The position numbers were made by a program, and so were the translations under genes. DNA of 64,000 nt from Actinomycetes bacterium (lineage in GTDB: Bacteria > Actinomycetota > Coriobacteriia > Coriobacteriales > UBA8131), in contig WRGR01000043.1 of the NCBI GenBank assembly GCA_009787085.1, positions 62,001 to 126,000 on the forward strand. Direction: 5' to 3'. Under the pieces are notes generated by a model. It searched no databases. It worked only from the letters and a program-made list of their open reading frames with translations, and was not told where the DNA came from. This document shows, piece after piece, positions 47,229 to 56,392 of this stretch. Position 1 is the first letter of the stretch; every line of letters begins with the position of its first letter.

Positions 47229-49334
47229 CTAAGATAGTGCGAAGTAGAGGCGGGCGGCCTTTCGGTCGGCAGCCGCTAAGACGACCGGTAAAATTTGCCC
47301 TAGGCGTATTGAGGATGTACCTTCCGGGTCAGCCCAGCGGTAGCGATCCGGCTCCAAAACCAAGCCTTTGGGAAGGCATTCCTTCTCCACATAGCCCTCA
47401 GCGCTGGTGGTTTGCTCACGCACTACCAAGCCATAGACGTTCACCCCGACCACCGAAACTTTGAAGCGCTCGCCCACATGCGGGGACAAAAACTCCACCA
47501 GCTTTGCTGCCGTAGCCTGTCGGGTCGCCGACTCGGCTGCCCGCTCCCGCTCAGCGGACTGCTGGCAGATCGACTCCAACTGGCCAATGAGCGTTGCCGG
47601 AAAGCCCACGCCCGACAACTGCAGCTTCAGCAAGCGGTGTACCAGTAAATCGGGGTAGCGGCGGATAGGCGAGGTGAAGTGGCAGTAGGCCTTAGATGCC
47701 AGGCCGAAATGCTCCGTAAAGCACGGGGCGTAGCTGGCGCGTTTCATAGAACGCAACAACAGCGAGCTAAGCAAATGATACTCCTGACGCTGAGCGCTGG
47801 CCTCCAGGATCTCTTGGATTTGCGCCGAGGTGGCAGGGGGATCCGTATAAGGGTAGTCGAACTCCCGCAACACCGGCACCACCTCGGCGAGCGTTTTTAA
47901 ACAGGGTGCCTCGTGGATACGATAAGCCATCGGTGCCTTGTGGGCAAGCATGAAGGCCGCGACCTGCTCATTGGCCAGTATCATCGCCTCTTCCACCAGC
48001 GATGTGGCCGGCGTAGGACGGCGTAGGCATACTGCTATCGGTCGGCCTTGGTCATCCAATGTCAGTTTGGGCTCGACGGAATCAAAGTCGATGGCGCCAC
48101 GCGCCAAGCGACGGCGCTTCAACTTGTGCGCCAACCTGTCCAGCACCAACAGGCGCGAGACAACCTCGGGGTCTGCAACAGGCATGATGGGCAAAACAAC
48201 ATCCGGCCCGGCGGCGCTCGAGGCTGCGGGAGCAGGCAAAGCTGTCGCGCCGACGGTGCCTGGCACCTCTGGGGGGCATGCTTTTCTGGTGCCCTTCGAA
48301 GCAGCCAGTACCTCGTCCACTTGACCGTAGCTCAACCTGGCTGCACTCTTGATCAGCGAGGGGAAGAACTCCGATCGGAGAACCGATCCGTCAGCAGCCA
48401 TCAACATTTGCACTGTGAAGGCCAGGCGCTGCTCCCCGGCCTTTAAAGAACAAAGCTCATCGGAAAGTTGCGGCGGCAGCATCGGCACCACTTGATCGGG
48501 AAGATAGACGCTGGTCGCCCGAGCCAGTGCCTCTTTGTCCAAAGAGCTGTCAGCGGCAACGAAAGCGCTGACATCAGCGATATGCACCCCTAACAGCAGC
48601 TGGCCGTCAACGAAGTCTGCCGAGAGGGCGTCATCGAAATCCTTGGCATCTTCTGGGTCAATGGTAAACAGCAGCTGGCCTTGCAGGTCACGGCGCGGCA
48701 GACGACCGTCGTCGCCGGCCTCGGCCACAGTTAGGCTCAGCGCCTTGGCCTCATCCAAAGCCGCCGCCGGAAAAACCGTATCGAAACCGTGTTGGCGCAA
48801 TATGATTTGGGAGTCAATGCCAGAGTCGTCGCTGCTGCCGATCAGCTCCTCGATATAGCCACTGGCTGCTTCGTGGCGCGTCGGCCAAGTGGTCAAGCGC
48901 ACCACCACCACATCGCCGTCACGGAATAGCCAACCCGACTTACCCGGCATTTTGGGGTCGATAAAGATATCGTAAGGGATCCGCTCGTCGTTTGGCCGCA
49001 CCAAGCGCAGACCGCCGCACTCCTCCAGCACACCAATGACGCTCTGATGCGCACGTTCCAGCACCCGGCGCACTGAGCCGAGATGCTCACGCCGCTGCCT
49101 CCCCGTCGGCAGTGTCCAGTCGCTGGCCTTCACGTCCCGACGGCGTTGCTCCAAGGAGCGCAGGTGTGCCAGCTCCACCAAATCGCCGTTCATTGCCCCA
49201 TGCAAGTGGCTGGCCATGACGAAGAACTCCCCTTCTGCACAGGAGACGAAGCCATAGCCGTGGCGACTGACTTTGATTATGCCGGTCGGGCAGTGGCGGC
49301 TCTTGTTTCTTGCCTTATGCTGGTTGCGGGACAA
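47229..49334 (-). CDS. rnr: Ribonuclease R (RNase II family)
   Basis: 701 residues. Cold-shock/OB domains at the N-terminus, RNB catalytic core with IDPEDAKDFDDALSADF (catalytic aspartates) and SPIRRYPDLLVHRLL, then a C-terminal S1 domain (VGERFKVSVVGVNVYGLVVR). A Pro/Ala/Gly-rich insertion of ~50 residues lies in the middle (GTVGATALPAPAASSAAGPD). A 3'-5' exonuclease that degrades structured RNA and acts with SmpB/tmRNA on stalled messages; smpB is two genes away. Confidence 0.94.
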   Translation of the reverse strand: MSRNQHKARNKSRHCPTGIIKVSRHGYGFVSCAEGEFFVMASHLHGAMNGDLVELAHLRSLEQRRRDVKASDWTLPTGRQRREHLGSVRRVLERAHQSVIGVLEECGGLRLVRPNDERIPYDIFIDPKMPGKSGWLFRDGDVVVVRLTTWPTRHEAASGYIEELIGSSDDSGIDSQIILRQHGFDTVFPAAALDEAKALSLTVAEAGDDGRLPRRDLQGQLLFTIDPEDAKDFDDALSADFVDGQLLLGVHIADVSAFVAADSSLDKEALARATSVYLPDQVVPMLPPQLSDELCSLKAGEQRLAFTVQMLMAADGSVLRSEFFPSLIKSAARLSYGQVDEVLAASKGTRKACPPEVPGTVGATALPAPAASSAAGPDVVLPIMPVADPEVVSRLLVLDRLAHKLKRRRLARGAIDFDSVEPKLTLDDQGRPIAVCLRRPTPATSLVEEAMILANEQVAAFMLAHKAPMAYRIHEAPCLKTLAEVVPVLREFDYPYTDPPATSAQIQEILEASAQRQEYHLLSSLLLRSMKRASYAPCFTEHFGLASKAYCHFTSPIRRYPDLLVHRLLKLQLSGVGFPATLIGQLESICQQSAERERAAESATRQATAAKLVEFLSPHVGERFKVSVVGVNVYGLVVREQTTSAEGYVEKECLPKGLVLEPDRYRWADPEGTSSIRLGQILPVVLAAADRKAARLYFALS

Positions 49335-49351
49335 TACTGGTACCCGGAATC

Positions 49352-51058
49352 CTATTTGACAAGAGAGCCTAGGTACTCCAGCGCGGCATCCAGCTGAACA
49401 TCAGCACCATGTTGGTAAACATAGCCTTCCTCGCCCGGGTAAAGCTTCGCGGCACTGGGGTTGAGTCCGACTTCGCTGCCCGGCTGCGGTTGGGCGGCGT
49501 CGTTGGTGGGCTGCGGTTGGGCGGCGTCGTTGGTGGGCTGTTCGCCCTCGGCACCCGGCTGCGGCCCTGTGTCCTCAGCACCCGGAACCGGAGCCGACGG
49601 CTCAACCGCGCCATCAGTGCTCGGCTGCACATTGCCATCTGCAGCAGCGCCGGAATCCGTGCCGCCAGAAGCAGCAGCAGCCTCCAACTGATGGATAAAA
49701 TCGGCATTATTCTCAGCAATACCATCATCTATCACAATGTCCGGAGTAATGCCTACCCCATCGATACTACGCCCACTGGGACTTAGGTAGTGAGCGATAG
49801 TATACTTGACGGCACCACCAAAGCTAAGCTCCTTGAGGTCTTGCACAGTTCCTTTGCCATAGGTCACCTCGCCGAGCACCTTTGCCCGCCCGTGGTCCTG
49901 GAGCGCCGCTGAAACCAGCTCAGAGGCCGAGGCCGAGCCGCCGTTGAGCAGCACTACCATGCCCTTGCCAGTCGCCACCTTGCCACTGACTTTTTCGACT
50001 TGGGTGCCATTGCGTGTTTCTATCCTCACCACTTCGCCATCAGCCAAAAACAGCGATGTAACGGCGACTGCTTGCTCCAGCAGGCCGCCGGGGTTGTTGC
50101 GGAGGTCGAGAACATAGCATTGGGCACCTTGGGCATCAAGACTCTGAATACCGGTGCGCAGCTCATCGGCGCTGCCCGCCGCGAACTGCTCCAAGCTGAG
50201 GTAACCGATCGGGATGTCCCCCTCATACAGCAGCTCTGTTCTGACCAGCGGCCGATGGACGGTGCGCACCGTCATCGTTGTTGTTAGCTCTTGGCCGTTC
50301 CGGCTCCAGAGCATCGTCACTTGCTCGCCCTCTGGGCGACGGACAGCGGTCACCACTTCTTCGGCGATCCAGTTCTTACGCACCCCGTCAACGGCCACTA
50401 CCACATCACCAGGCAACACACCGCTATCCTGAGCCGGCGAGTTGTCAAAAACCCGGGACACATATACCTGCCAGTTGGCATTAGTGGACAGCTCTACGCC
50501 AATGCCCACGAACTCCGCGTTGTTCATCCGCTGGTACTCTTGGTATTCGGCAGCAGTAAAGTACTGGGCGCGAATATCACCGCTGCTTCTTAGCAGTGCC
50601 TCGATGGACTCCTTGGTGGCTTGGTCGATCTCGCCTTGACTGAAGACATGCAAGGCACCACTGTTCAGAATAGCAGCGACCTCGTCCATTCGGGCAGAGA
50701 ACTGCCGGACAGAGACATTTTGGTCTGCATCACCGCCGGTCGTGCCGGTCGCGCCGGTCTGAAAGCTGGCCGAACCACCGCCATTGCCAATGTCCCAGAC
50801 ACCAGACGATGAAAGCCAGTTGCCCAACATGAAGCTGATGCACAAGGCATAGGCAGCGGCAGCGCTCAGCACCACCAATTTGAAAACCTTGGACAACGGC
50901 TGCCGGGCGGGTCTTTGCTCGGTCGGCGGCCGGGACTCCGGACTCCCTTGATTATCAGGATGACCATAACCAAGCGGTTGACCGGAACCTCCAAGCTGCT
51001 CTGGAGGCTCGGACTGCGCTGGTTGCTCGCGTTGGCCTTGCTCTTTGTTCGGTTCCAA
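49352..51058 (-). CDS. ctpA: S41 family carboxy-terminal protease (CtpA-like)
   Basis: 568 residues from TTG 51058, two bases after the ftsX stop; the longer frame overlaps ftsX. Pro/Glu/Gln-rich N-terminus, a membrane anchor (about 60-80), PDZ domain (VGIGVELSTNANWQVYVSRV), and the S41 core with the catalytic Ser in NGGSASASELVSAAL and Lys in YGKGTVQDL. The C-terminal ~110 residues are low complexity with TNDAAQPQP repeats. Probably trims secreted or division-site proteins. Confidence 0.9.
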   Translation of the reverse strand: MEPNKEQGQREQPAQSEPPEQLGGSGQPLGYGHPDNQGSPESRPPTEQRPARQPLSKVFKLVVLSAAAAYALCISFMLGNWLSSSGVWDIGNGGGSASFQTGATGTTGGDADQNVSVRQFSARMDEVAAILNSGALHVFSQGEIDQATKESIEALLRSSGDIRAQYFTAAEYQEYQRMNNAEFVGIGVELSTNANWQVYVSRVFDNSPAQDSGVLPGDVVVAVDGVRKNWIAEEVVTAVRRPEGEQVTMLWSRNGQELTTTMTVRTVHRPLVRTELLYEGDIPIGYLSLEQFAAGSADELRTGIQSLDAQGAQCYVLDLRNNPGGLLEQAVAVTSLFLADGEVVRIETRNGTQVEKVSGKVATGKGMVVLLNGGSASASELVSAALQDHGRAKVLGEVTYGKGTVQDLKELSFGGAVKYTIAHYLSPSGRSIDGVGITPDIVIDDGIAENNADFIHQLEAAAASGGTDSGAAADGNVQPSTDGAVEPSAPVPGAEDTGPQPGAEGEQPTNDAAQPQPTNDAAQPQPGSEVGLNPSAAKLYPGEEGYVYQHGADVQLDAALEYLGSLVK

Positions 51059-51060
51059 AA

Positions 51061-51975
51061 CTACACCCTGAGATAGCGCCGCATTGCCCAAATCGAGCCG
51101 AACAAGCCGATGATCACGCCTACCAACAACAACAGCAGGTAAACCCAGTTCAAAGGTAGGCCGTCCAAAGCCTGAGTCAACATCGGGATATTGGTCTTCA
51201 GGTTGTTGACCAGATAGCCCATGGCCACCGAAATGGTGAAGATGGCCAAAGCGGCACCGATCAAAGCCTGGAAGAAACCTTCCATCAAGAAAGGCCCGCG
51301 AATGAAGCCATTGGATGCCCCCACCAAGCGCATGATGGCGATCTCCTTGCGTCGGGCAAAAATAGCCAGCCGGATGGTGTTGTTGATGAATATCAGGGCG
51401 ACAAAAACCAATAGGATCACCAACACCAAGCAGGAGATGCGGACAATATTGAAGAAGTCGAAGAGCTTCTCAACCGTACCTTGGCCGTAACGGATAGAAT
51501 TGCCAGTGCTGTCCGGGTCCTTGATCTTGTTAAAAATCTCGTTGCCAACGATCTGATCGACCACCACCTGCACTTGAGCCGGTTCAGAGAGCTTGACTTG
51601 GATCGAAGGCGGCAGCGGGTTGCTGGAGAGGGTGTTGGCATAATTCGGGCCGGCGAATTCTTTGAAGTTCTCCATGGCCTGTTCTTTGGTCACAAAGACC
51701 ACGCCGTCGGGCCCTTGGCCAACATACGGCTGTGACTTTATAAAGTCCTGCAAGGCTTGGATATCAGCGGTGCCTGCCTTGTCGTCTAGGAAGATGGTAA
51801 TCGAAACTTGGCTCTCCACTGACCCCATCAGCTTGTTGACCACCAAGGTGAGAATAGTGAAGGCGCCTATCACCAAAAGTGACAAGAAAATAGTGACAAC
51901 CGCACCGACCACTGTGGATAGGTTACGCCGAAAGCCGGAGAAGGCTTCACGAATAAAGTAAGTGACACTATGCAT
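51061..51975 (-). CDS. ftsX: Cell division ABC permease FtsX
   Basis: 304 residues with four membrane helices and a large outer loop after the first (VESQVSITIFLDDKAGTADI). IFARRKEIAIMRLVGASNGF is the conserved cytoplasmic coupling segment. With FtsE it activates peptidoglycan hydrolases at division. Overlaps ftsE by 8 bp and precedes ctpA. Confidence 0.95.
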   Translation of the reverse strand: MHSVTYFIREAFSGFRRNLSTVVGAVVTIFLSLLVIGAFTILTLVVNKLMGSVESQVSITIFLDDKAGTADIQALQDFIKSQPYVGQGPDGVVFVTKEQAMENFKEFAGPNYANTLSSNPLPPSIQVKLSEPAQVQVVVDQIVGNEIFNKIKDPDSTGNSIRYGQGTVEKLFDFFNIVRISCLVLVILLVFVALIFINNTIRLAIFARRKEIAIMRLVGASNGFIRGPFLMEGFFQALIGAALAIFTISVAMGYLVNNLKTNIPMLTQALDGLPLNWVYLLLLLVGVIIGLFGSIWAMRRYLRV

Positions 51976-53209
51976 CGAGCCCGTACACCCCCCTATCTTG
52001 GTCGCGCACTAAGTAGCCGTTTTCCAAGGCAATCACCCGTTTTCGCAGCGAATCAACCATCTCCCGGTCATGAGTGGCCACCAAGACGGTGGTGCCGGTG
52101 CGGTTGATACGATCCAGCAGGCGCATAATGCCCAAGGAGGTCTGCGGGTCAAGGTTGCCGGTCGGTTCGTCGCAGATCAACAGTGGCGGTCGGTTGACTA
52201 TGGCACGGGCAATGGAGACGCGCTGTTGCTCACCACCGGAAAGCTGGTCAGGCAGCTTGGACAGCTTGTCTTCCAAGCCCACCAGACGCAAGACCTCCGG
52301 CACTTGAGTACGGATAATGTGGCGGGACTTGCCAATGACTTCCAAGGCAAAGGCCACGTTCTCAAACGCTGTCTTGTTCGGCAGCAGCTTGTAGTCTTGG
52401 AACACACAGCCAATATTGCGGCGCAGGTAGGGAATACGCCAGCCGTGCATTCTGGTCAGATCTTCACCAGCCACTGTAATCTTGCCGGTAGTCGGCTTGA
52501 TCTCCCGGTTCAAAAGGCGGATAAAGGTGGACTTTCCGGAACCAGAATGCCCCACCAAAAACACGAACTCACCAGCATAGACCTGCACGGAGACATTGGC
52601 CAGCGCCGGCTTGTTAGGCTGGGCGGGGTAGACCTTGTTGATACGGTCAAAGACGATCACCGGTTTGCCGCCAGCCTCCGCGTACTTGGATGGGGCCAGG
52701 GCAGGCTCTGCCTCTGACACATCCACAGGCGACTGCCCGTTCGAGGTATCGGCGTTATGGGCAGTGGTGCCTGACTGTGGCGCTGCACCAACGGCCGTGA
52801 GGCCTGCCGCCTTTTCAAATGCCGCAACATCGGCGGCGCTGACCGTAGTGCCTGCGACGGCTTGAGCTGGTGCCGGGGCCGGTGCGAAAGCGGCCTCAGC
52901 GGCCGGCTTAGCCAGGTCGCTGACGGTGCCCGTATCGTCTGCCAAGGCCGCAGCCGGGGCAGCTCCGCCGGCGGCATCTGCCAAAACCGGCACCGGCCCT
53001 GCGGCGCTAGCACTTGACGGGGTGTCCAAGGCAGCACCAGATGCCAACGGGGCATCTGAGGTTGCTATTGAAGACGGTTCAGGAAATGATCCACGCGACA
53101 ACGCAAAAAGGTCGGATTCCTGATCATCCGAACTCTGAACTCGCTGTTCGGCCAACAGCTCTTCGACCAATTGGGCGGCACTCTTGGTGTCTTCTTCGGC
53201 CATCATCAC
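51968..53209 (-). CDS. ftsE: Cell division ATPase FtsE with 180-residue N-terminal extension
   Basis: 413 residues; FtsE is normally ~230. The ATPase begins near 183 ([16 protein letters not shown]) with Walker [10 protein letters not shown] (220-228), Q-loop VFQDYKLL, signature [15 protein letters not shown] and Walker [14 protein letters not shown]. Residues 1-182 are Ala/Pro/Asp/Ser-rich and probably disordered. They contain a helical [12 protein letters not shown] near the start. Internal GTG/ATG starts are possible but no strong ribosome site was seen. Confidence 0.92.
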   Translation of the reverse strand: MMMAEEDTKSAAQLVEELLAEQRVQSSDDQESDLFALSRGSFPEPSSIATSDAPLASGAALDTPSSASAAGPVPVLADAAGGAAPAAALADDTGTVSDLAKPAAEAAFAPAPAPAQAVAGTTVSAADVAAFEKAAGLTAVGAAPQSGTTAHNADTSNGQSPVDVSEAEPALAPSKYAEAGGKPVIVFDRINKVYPAQPNKPALANVSVQVYAGEFVFLVGHSGSGKSTFIRLLNREIKPTTGKITVAGEDLTRMHGWRIPYLRRNIGCVFQDYKLLPNKTAFENVAFALEVIGKSRHIIRTQVPEVLRLVGLEDKLSKLPDQLSGGEQQRVSIARAIVNRPPLLICDEPTGNLDPQTSLGIMRLLDRINRTGTTVLVATHDREMVDSLRKRVIALENGYLVRDQDRGVYGLDA

Positions 53210-53274
53210 TCCGTTCGTTTAATCAGCGATAGATGCGGGGAGCTTTGAAGCGGTTTCAGGCATGCTCCAAACAA

Positions 53275-54225
53275 CTATTCTACCACAGCCCGGCAGATGG
53301 CCTGAGCATCGAGGCCATAATCACCGAAAAGTTGATTGAAATCGCCAGATGTACCAAAACGATCCTGAACGCCGATACGTCGTAAGGGCTTCCGCAACAG
53401 CCCGGGATGCTCAGCCAAGAGGGCGGCAACTGCCTCGCCTAGCCCGCCGATAACCGAATGCTCTTCGCAGGTCACGGCAACACCGGTCTTGTCCAGCGAA
53501 GCCAATATCGTCTCTCCATCCAATGGCTTGATAGAGAAAGCATCGATGATCTCGGCATCAATACCTCTAGCTGCCAACAGCTCGGCAGCCGCCAAGGCCT
53601 GGCTGACTTCTGCCCCGCAAGCAATTATGCTCACCGCATCGCCCATGCGCAGCACAGTTGCCCGTCCGAAGGCAAAGCCCTCCGTGCTGCTGTAGAGCTG
53701 AGGCAGTGGCTCCCGGCCTAGGCGCACATAGCTTGGGCCGGGACTGGCCGCTGCCAAGTGAATAGCAGCCTTGGCCGAAAGATAGTCGGCCGGCACCAGC
53801 ACCTGCATATTCGGGAGCACCCGCATTAGGGCAATATCCTCGACCATCTGGTGGCTGCCACCGTCAGCGCCCACGGAGATGCCAGCATGAGTTGGCACGA
53901 TATTGACATTCAGTTGGGCATAGGCCACTGTGTTGCGTATCTGATCGTAGGTACGACCGGTGGCAAATACCGCGAACGATCCGGTAAACACCACTTTACC
54001 AGCATCGGCCAAAGATATGCCAGCAGCTATGCCTACCATGTTCTGCTCGGCAATGCCGACATTTATATGGCGGGCGGGATAGCGTTCGGCAAACTTGGCA
54101 GTAGTAGTCGAACCAGCCAAGTCGGCCTCGACGGCAAAGACATCGAGGCCTGCCTCCGCCAGCTCTATCAAAGTCTCCCCATAAGCCGCCCGGGTTGCCT
54201 TCTTCTCGTCTCTGCCGCCGCTCAT
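53275..54225 (-). CDS. Transketolase, C-terminal subunit
   Basis: 316 residues: pyrimidine-binding domain with GIAEQNMVGIAAGISLADAG and PTHAGISVGADGGSHQMVED, then the C-terminal domain (YVRLGREPLP, CEEHSVIGGLGEAVAALLAE). It pairs with the separate N-terminal subunit next door, overlapping its stop by 4 bp. Together they interconvert pentose and triose/hexose phosphates. Confidence 0.93.
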   Translation of the reverse strand: MSGGRDEKKATRAAYGETLIELAEAGLDVFAVEADLAGSTTTAKFAERYPARHINVGIAEQNMVGIAAGISLADAGKVVFTGSFAVFATGRTYDQIRNTVAYAQLNVNIVPTHAGISVGADGGSHQMVEDIALMRVLPNMQVLVPADYLSAKAAIHLAAASPGPSYVRLGREPLPQLYSSTEGFAFGRATVLRMGDAVSIIACGAEVSQALAAAELLAARGIDAEIIDAFSIKPLDGETILASLDKTGVAVTCEEHSVIGGLGEAVAALLAEHPGLLRKPLRRIGVQDRFGTSGDFNQLFGDYGLDAQAICRAVVE

Positions 54226-55271
54226 CTGGTTTCCCCAGTGGGAGCTGAGAGCTGGATTTCGGCCAAGGCCGTAGCTGCCTGCTCAGCTGTAGGAGCCTTA
54301 CCATGCCAGCCGGCCTGCCCTTCCATGAAGCTCACGCCCTTGCCTTTAACCGTATGGGCAACAACGGCCAAGGGGCGACCGTCGGGCGGCCTTGAGGCAG
54401 GGTCTAGCGCTTGGAGCAGGGCGGCAGGATTATGGCCATCGACCTCACGGGTCTGCCACCCGAAAGCCGTAAATTTGGCATCCAAGCTGCCGAGATCCAT
54501 AACCTGGGCACAGGGGCCGTCGATCTGTAGGCCGTTAGCATCGATGATGGCCGTCAGGTTGCCGAGGCGGCGATGGGCGGCACACATCGCCGCCTCCCAA
54601 ACCTGCCCCTCTTGGCACTCGCCGTCCCCAAGCAGCACATAAACTTGATGTGGCCGAAAGCTAGCTGGATAAGCGGGTGCCGGCGGTGGGGCAGCAGTGG
54701 CAACACCTGGGATAGGCGCGGCGGTAACCGGTGGTGGGGCATCAAGGCTAAGCGCATAAGCCAAGCCAACGGCAATCGATAGTCCTTGGCCGAGTGATCC
54801 GGTCGAGGCCTCCACGCCAGGCAGCTTGCGCATGTCCGGGTGCCCCTGCAAACGCGAGCCGAATTTGCGCAAGGTCTTAAGCTCTTCTACCGGGAAGAAC
54901 CCGGCACGGGCCAAGGCCGCATAGAGCACTGGTGCACAGTGGCCTTTGGAAAGAATGAAACGGTCACGGTCTGGCCATGTTGGCCATGTGGGGTCATAGC
55001 GCAGCACGCCGCCGAAGAACAGGGTAGCCATGATGTCGGCCGCCGACAGCGAACCGCCGGGGTGGCCGCTGCCGGCCTCGGCGATCATCCGCACGATGTC
55101 TATGCGCATCAAGGCAGCAATCTGCTGGACTTGCTGCACAATTCCTGCCTGAGTGGCATGGATGGCGGCATTGGCCATCAACGGCAGTGGATCTTGTTCG
55201 GCCGCTACCTGTTGGCTGGCCTGCTCGACCAAAATGTCAATATTTGTGGTTTGAATACCCCTCTGACTCAA
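54222..55271 (-). CDS. Transketolase, N-terminal (thiamine diphosphate) subunit
   Basis: 349 residues from TTG 55271, overlapping the prfB stop (TTGA). Contains EAGSGHPGGSLSAADIMATL, STGSLGQGLSIAVGLA and the thiamine diphosphate motif GDGECQEGQVWEAAM ... NLTAIIDANG. A Pro/Ala-rich insertion (PPPVTAAPIPGVATAAPPPA) lies just before the GDG motif. Start is not certain; similarity begins near residue 43. Confidence 0.93.
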   Translation of the reverse strand: MSQRGIQTTNIDILVEQASQQVAAEQDPLPLMANAAIHATQAGIVQQVQQIAALMRIDIVRMIAEAGSGHPGGSLSAADIMATLFFGGVLRYDPTWPTWPDRDRFILSKGHCAPVLYAALARAGFFPVEELKTLRKFGSRLQGHPDMRKLPGVEASTGSLGQGLSIAVGLAYALSLDAPPPVTAAPIPGVATAAPPPAPAYPASFRPHQVYVLLGDGECQEGQVWEAAMCAAHRRLGNLTAIIDANGLQIDGPCAQVMDLGSLDAKFTAFGWQTREVDGHNPAALLQALDPASRPPDGRPLAVVAHTVKGKGVSFMEGQAGWHGKAPTAEQAATALAEIQLSAPTGETR

Positions 55272-56392
55272 TGCTTCCCCGCTTTCAAACGCAAAAATCC
55301 AACAATAAAGGGGTCGAGATCCCCTTCTTTCAACACAGCTTCAACGTTGCCAGTCTCAATGCCGGTACGCAGGTCTTTGACCATTTGATATGGGAACAAG
55401 ACATAGTTGCGAATCTGGTTGCCCCAAGCTGCCTCGACTTTCGGACCACGCAGCTCGTCCAGCTCAGCATCACGCTTTGCTTTTTCCAGCTCAAAGAGAC
55501 GGGCTCTGAGTATCTTCATCGCCGCTTCTTTGTTTTGCAGCTGGGACTTCTCGTTTTGACAAGTGACTACGGTATTGGTCGGCAAGTGAGTGATGCGCAC
55601 CGCCGAGTCTGTGGTATTCACACTCTGGCCACCAGGCCCGGAGGAACGGTAGACGTCAACGCGCAGATCGGCGTCTTTGACCTCCACATCGATGTCGTCT
55701 GGCAGCACCGGCAGCACCTCGACACCGGCGAAAGTGGTCTGACGACGCTGCTTGACGTCTGTCGGCGAGATACGCACCAAGCGGTGCGTGCCCTGCTCGG
55801 CGCTGAGCATACCGTAGGCATGATGGCCGCTGACAATGAAGGTGGCATAGTCGATGCCAATGACCTCGCCGGCCGGAGCATCCAGCACCTCAACATCCCA
55901 GCCATGGCGTTGGGCAAAACGCAGGTACATCTTGAACAGCATGTCTGTCCAATCTTGCGCCTCCAAGCCGCCTTGGCCGGGCTTGATGGTAACTATGGCA
56001 TCGCCGGCATCAAATTCGCCAGTGAACCAGCTGGCCAGCTCCAAGGAGTCGATACGCCCCAAAAGCTCCGTGTGGGCGGCCCTAGCCTCACCGGCCAAAG
56101 ACTCGTCGTCTGCAGCCTGCGCCAGCTCATTGGCTGCCCGGGCATCCTCCAACAAAGCCACGGCGTTGTCATAATCGGTCAGCTCCAAGCGCAGGACAGC
56201 AGCCTGTTTACTGAGCCTACTGGCACGCTGGGCATCATCCCAGAAGCCAGCGACGGCGAAGGATCCTTCCAGCTCCGTTAGCTCGGCGCGGTGTGCCTCA
56301 ATACGCAAGAACTGGTGGGCAGCCTCCAAGCGGGCGGCTGCCTCGTCCAGATACGAAGTCAGGTCCTCCACATCAGGCACTAGAGGCACCAT
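55268..56392 (-). CDS. prfB: Peptide chain release factor 2
   Basis: 374 residues from ATG 56392, inside the last 20 bp of secA; GTG 56380 is the alternative. GGQ motif in [20 protein letters not shown]. The recognition loop reads [19 protein letters not shown], so the tripeptide is SPT (residues 209-211, 55760-55768) where RF2 normally has SPF and RF1 PxT. The frame is continuous, without the programmed +1 frameshift found in many prfB genes. [20 protein letters not shown] supports RF2, not RF1. Confidence 0.93.
   Translation of the reverse strand: MVPLVPDVEDLTSYLDEAAARLEAAHQFLRIEAHRAELTELEGSFAVAGFWDDAQRASRLSKQAAVLRLELTDYDNAVALLEDARAANELAQAADDESLAGEARAAHTELLGRIDSLELASWFTGEFDAGDAIVTIKPGQGGLEAQDWTDMLFKMYLRFAQRHGWDVEVLDAPAGEVIGIDYATFIVSGHHAYGMLSAEQGTHRLVRISPTDVKQRRQTTFAGVEVLPVLPDDIDVEVKDADLRVDVYRSSGPGGQSVNTTDSAVRITHLPTNTVVTCQNEKSQLQNKEAAMKILRARLFELEKAKRDAELDELRGPKVEAAWGNQIRNYVLFPYQMVKDLRTGIETGNVEAVLKEGDLDPFIVGFLRLKAGKH

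Noticed and set aside
55187-56281. 364-codon plus-strand ORF opposite prfB
   Set aside because: Antisense shadow; prfB has clear GGQ and domain structure on the minus strand.
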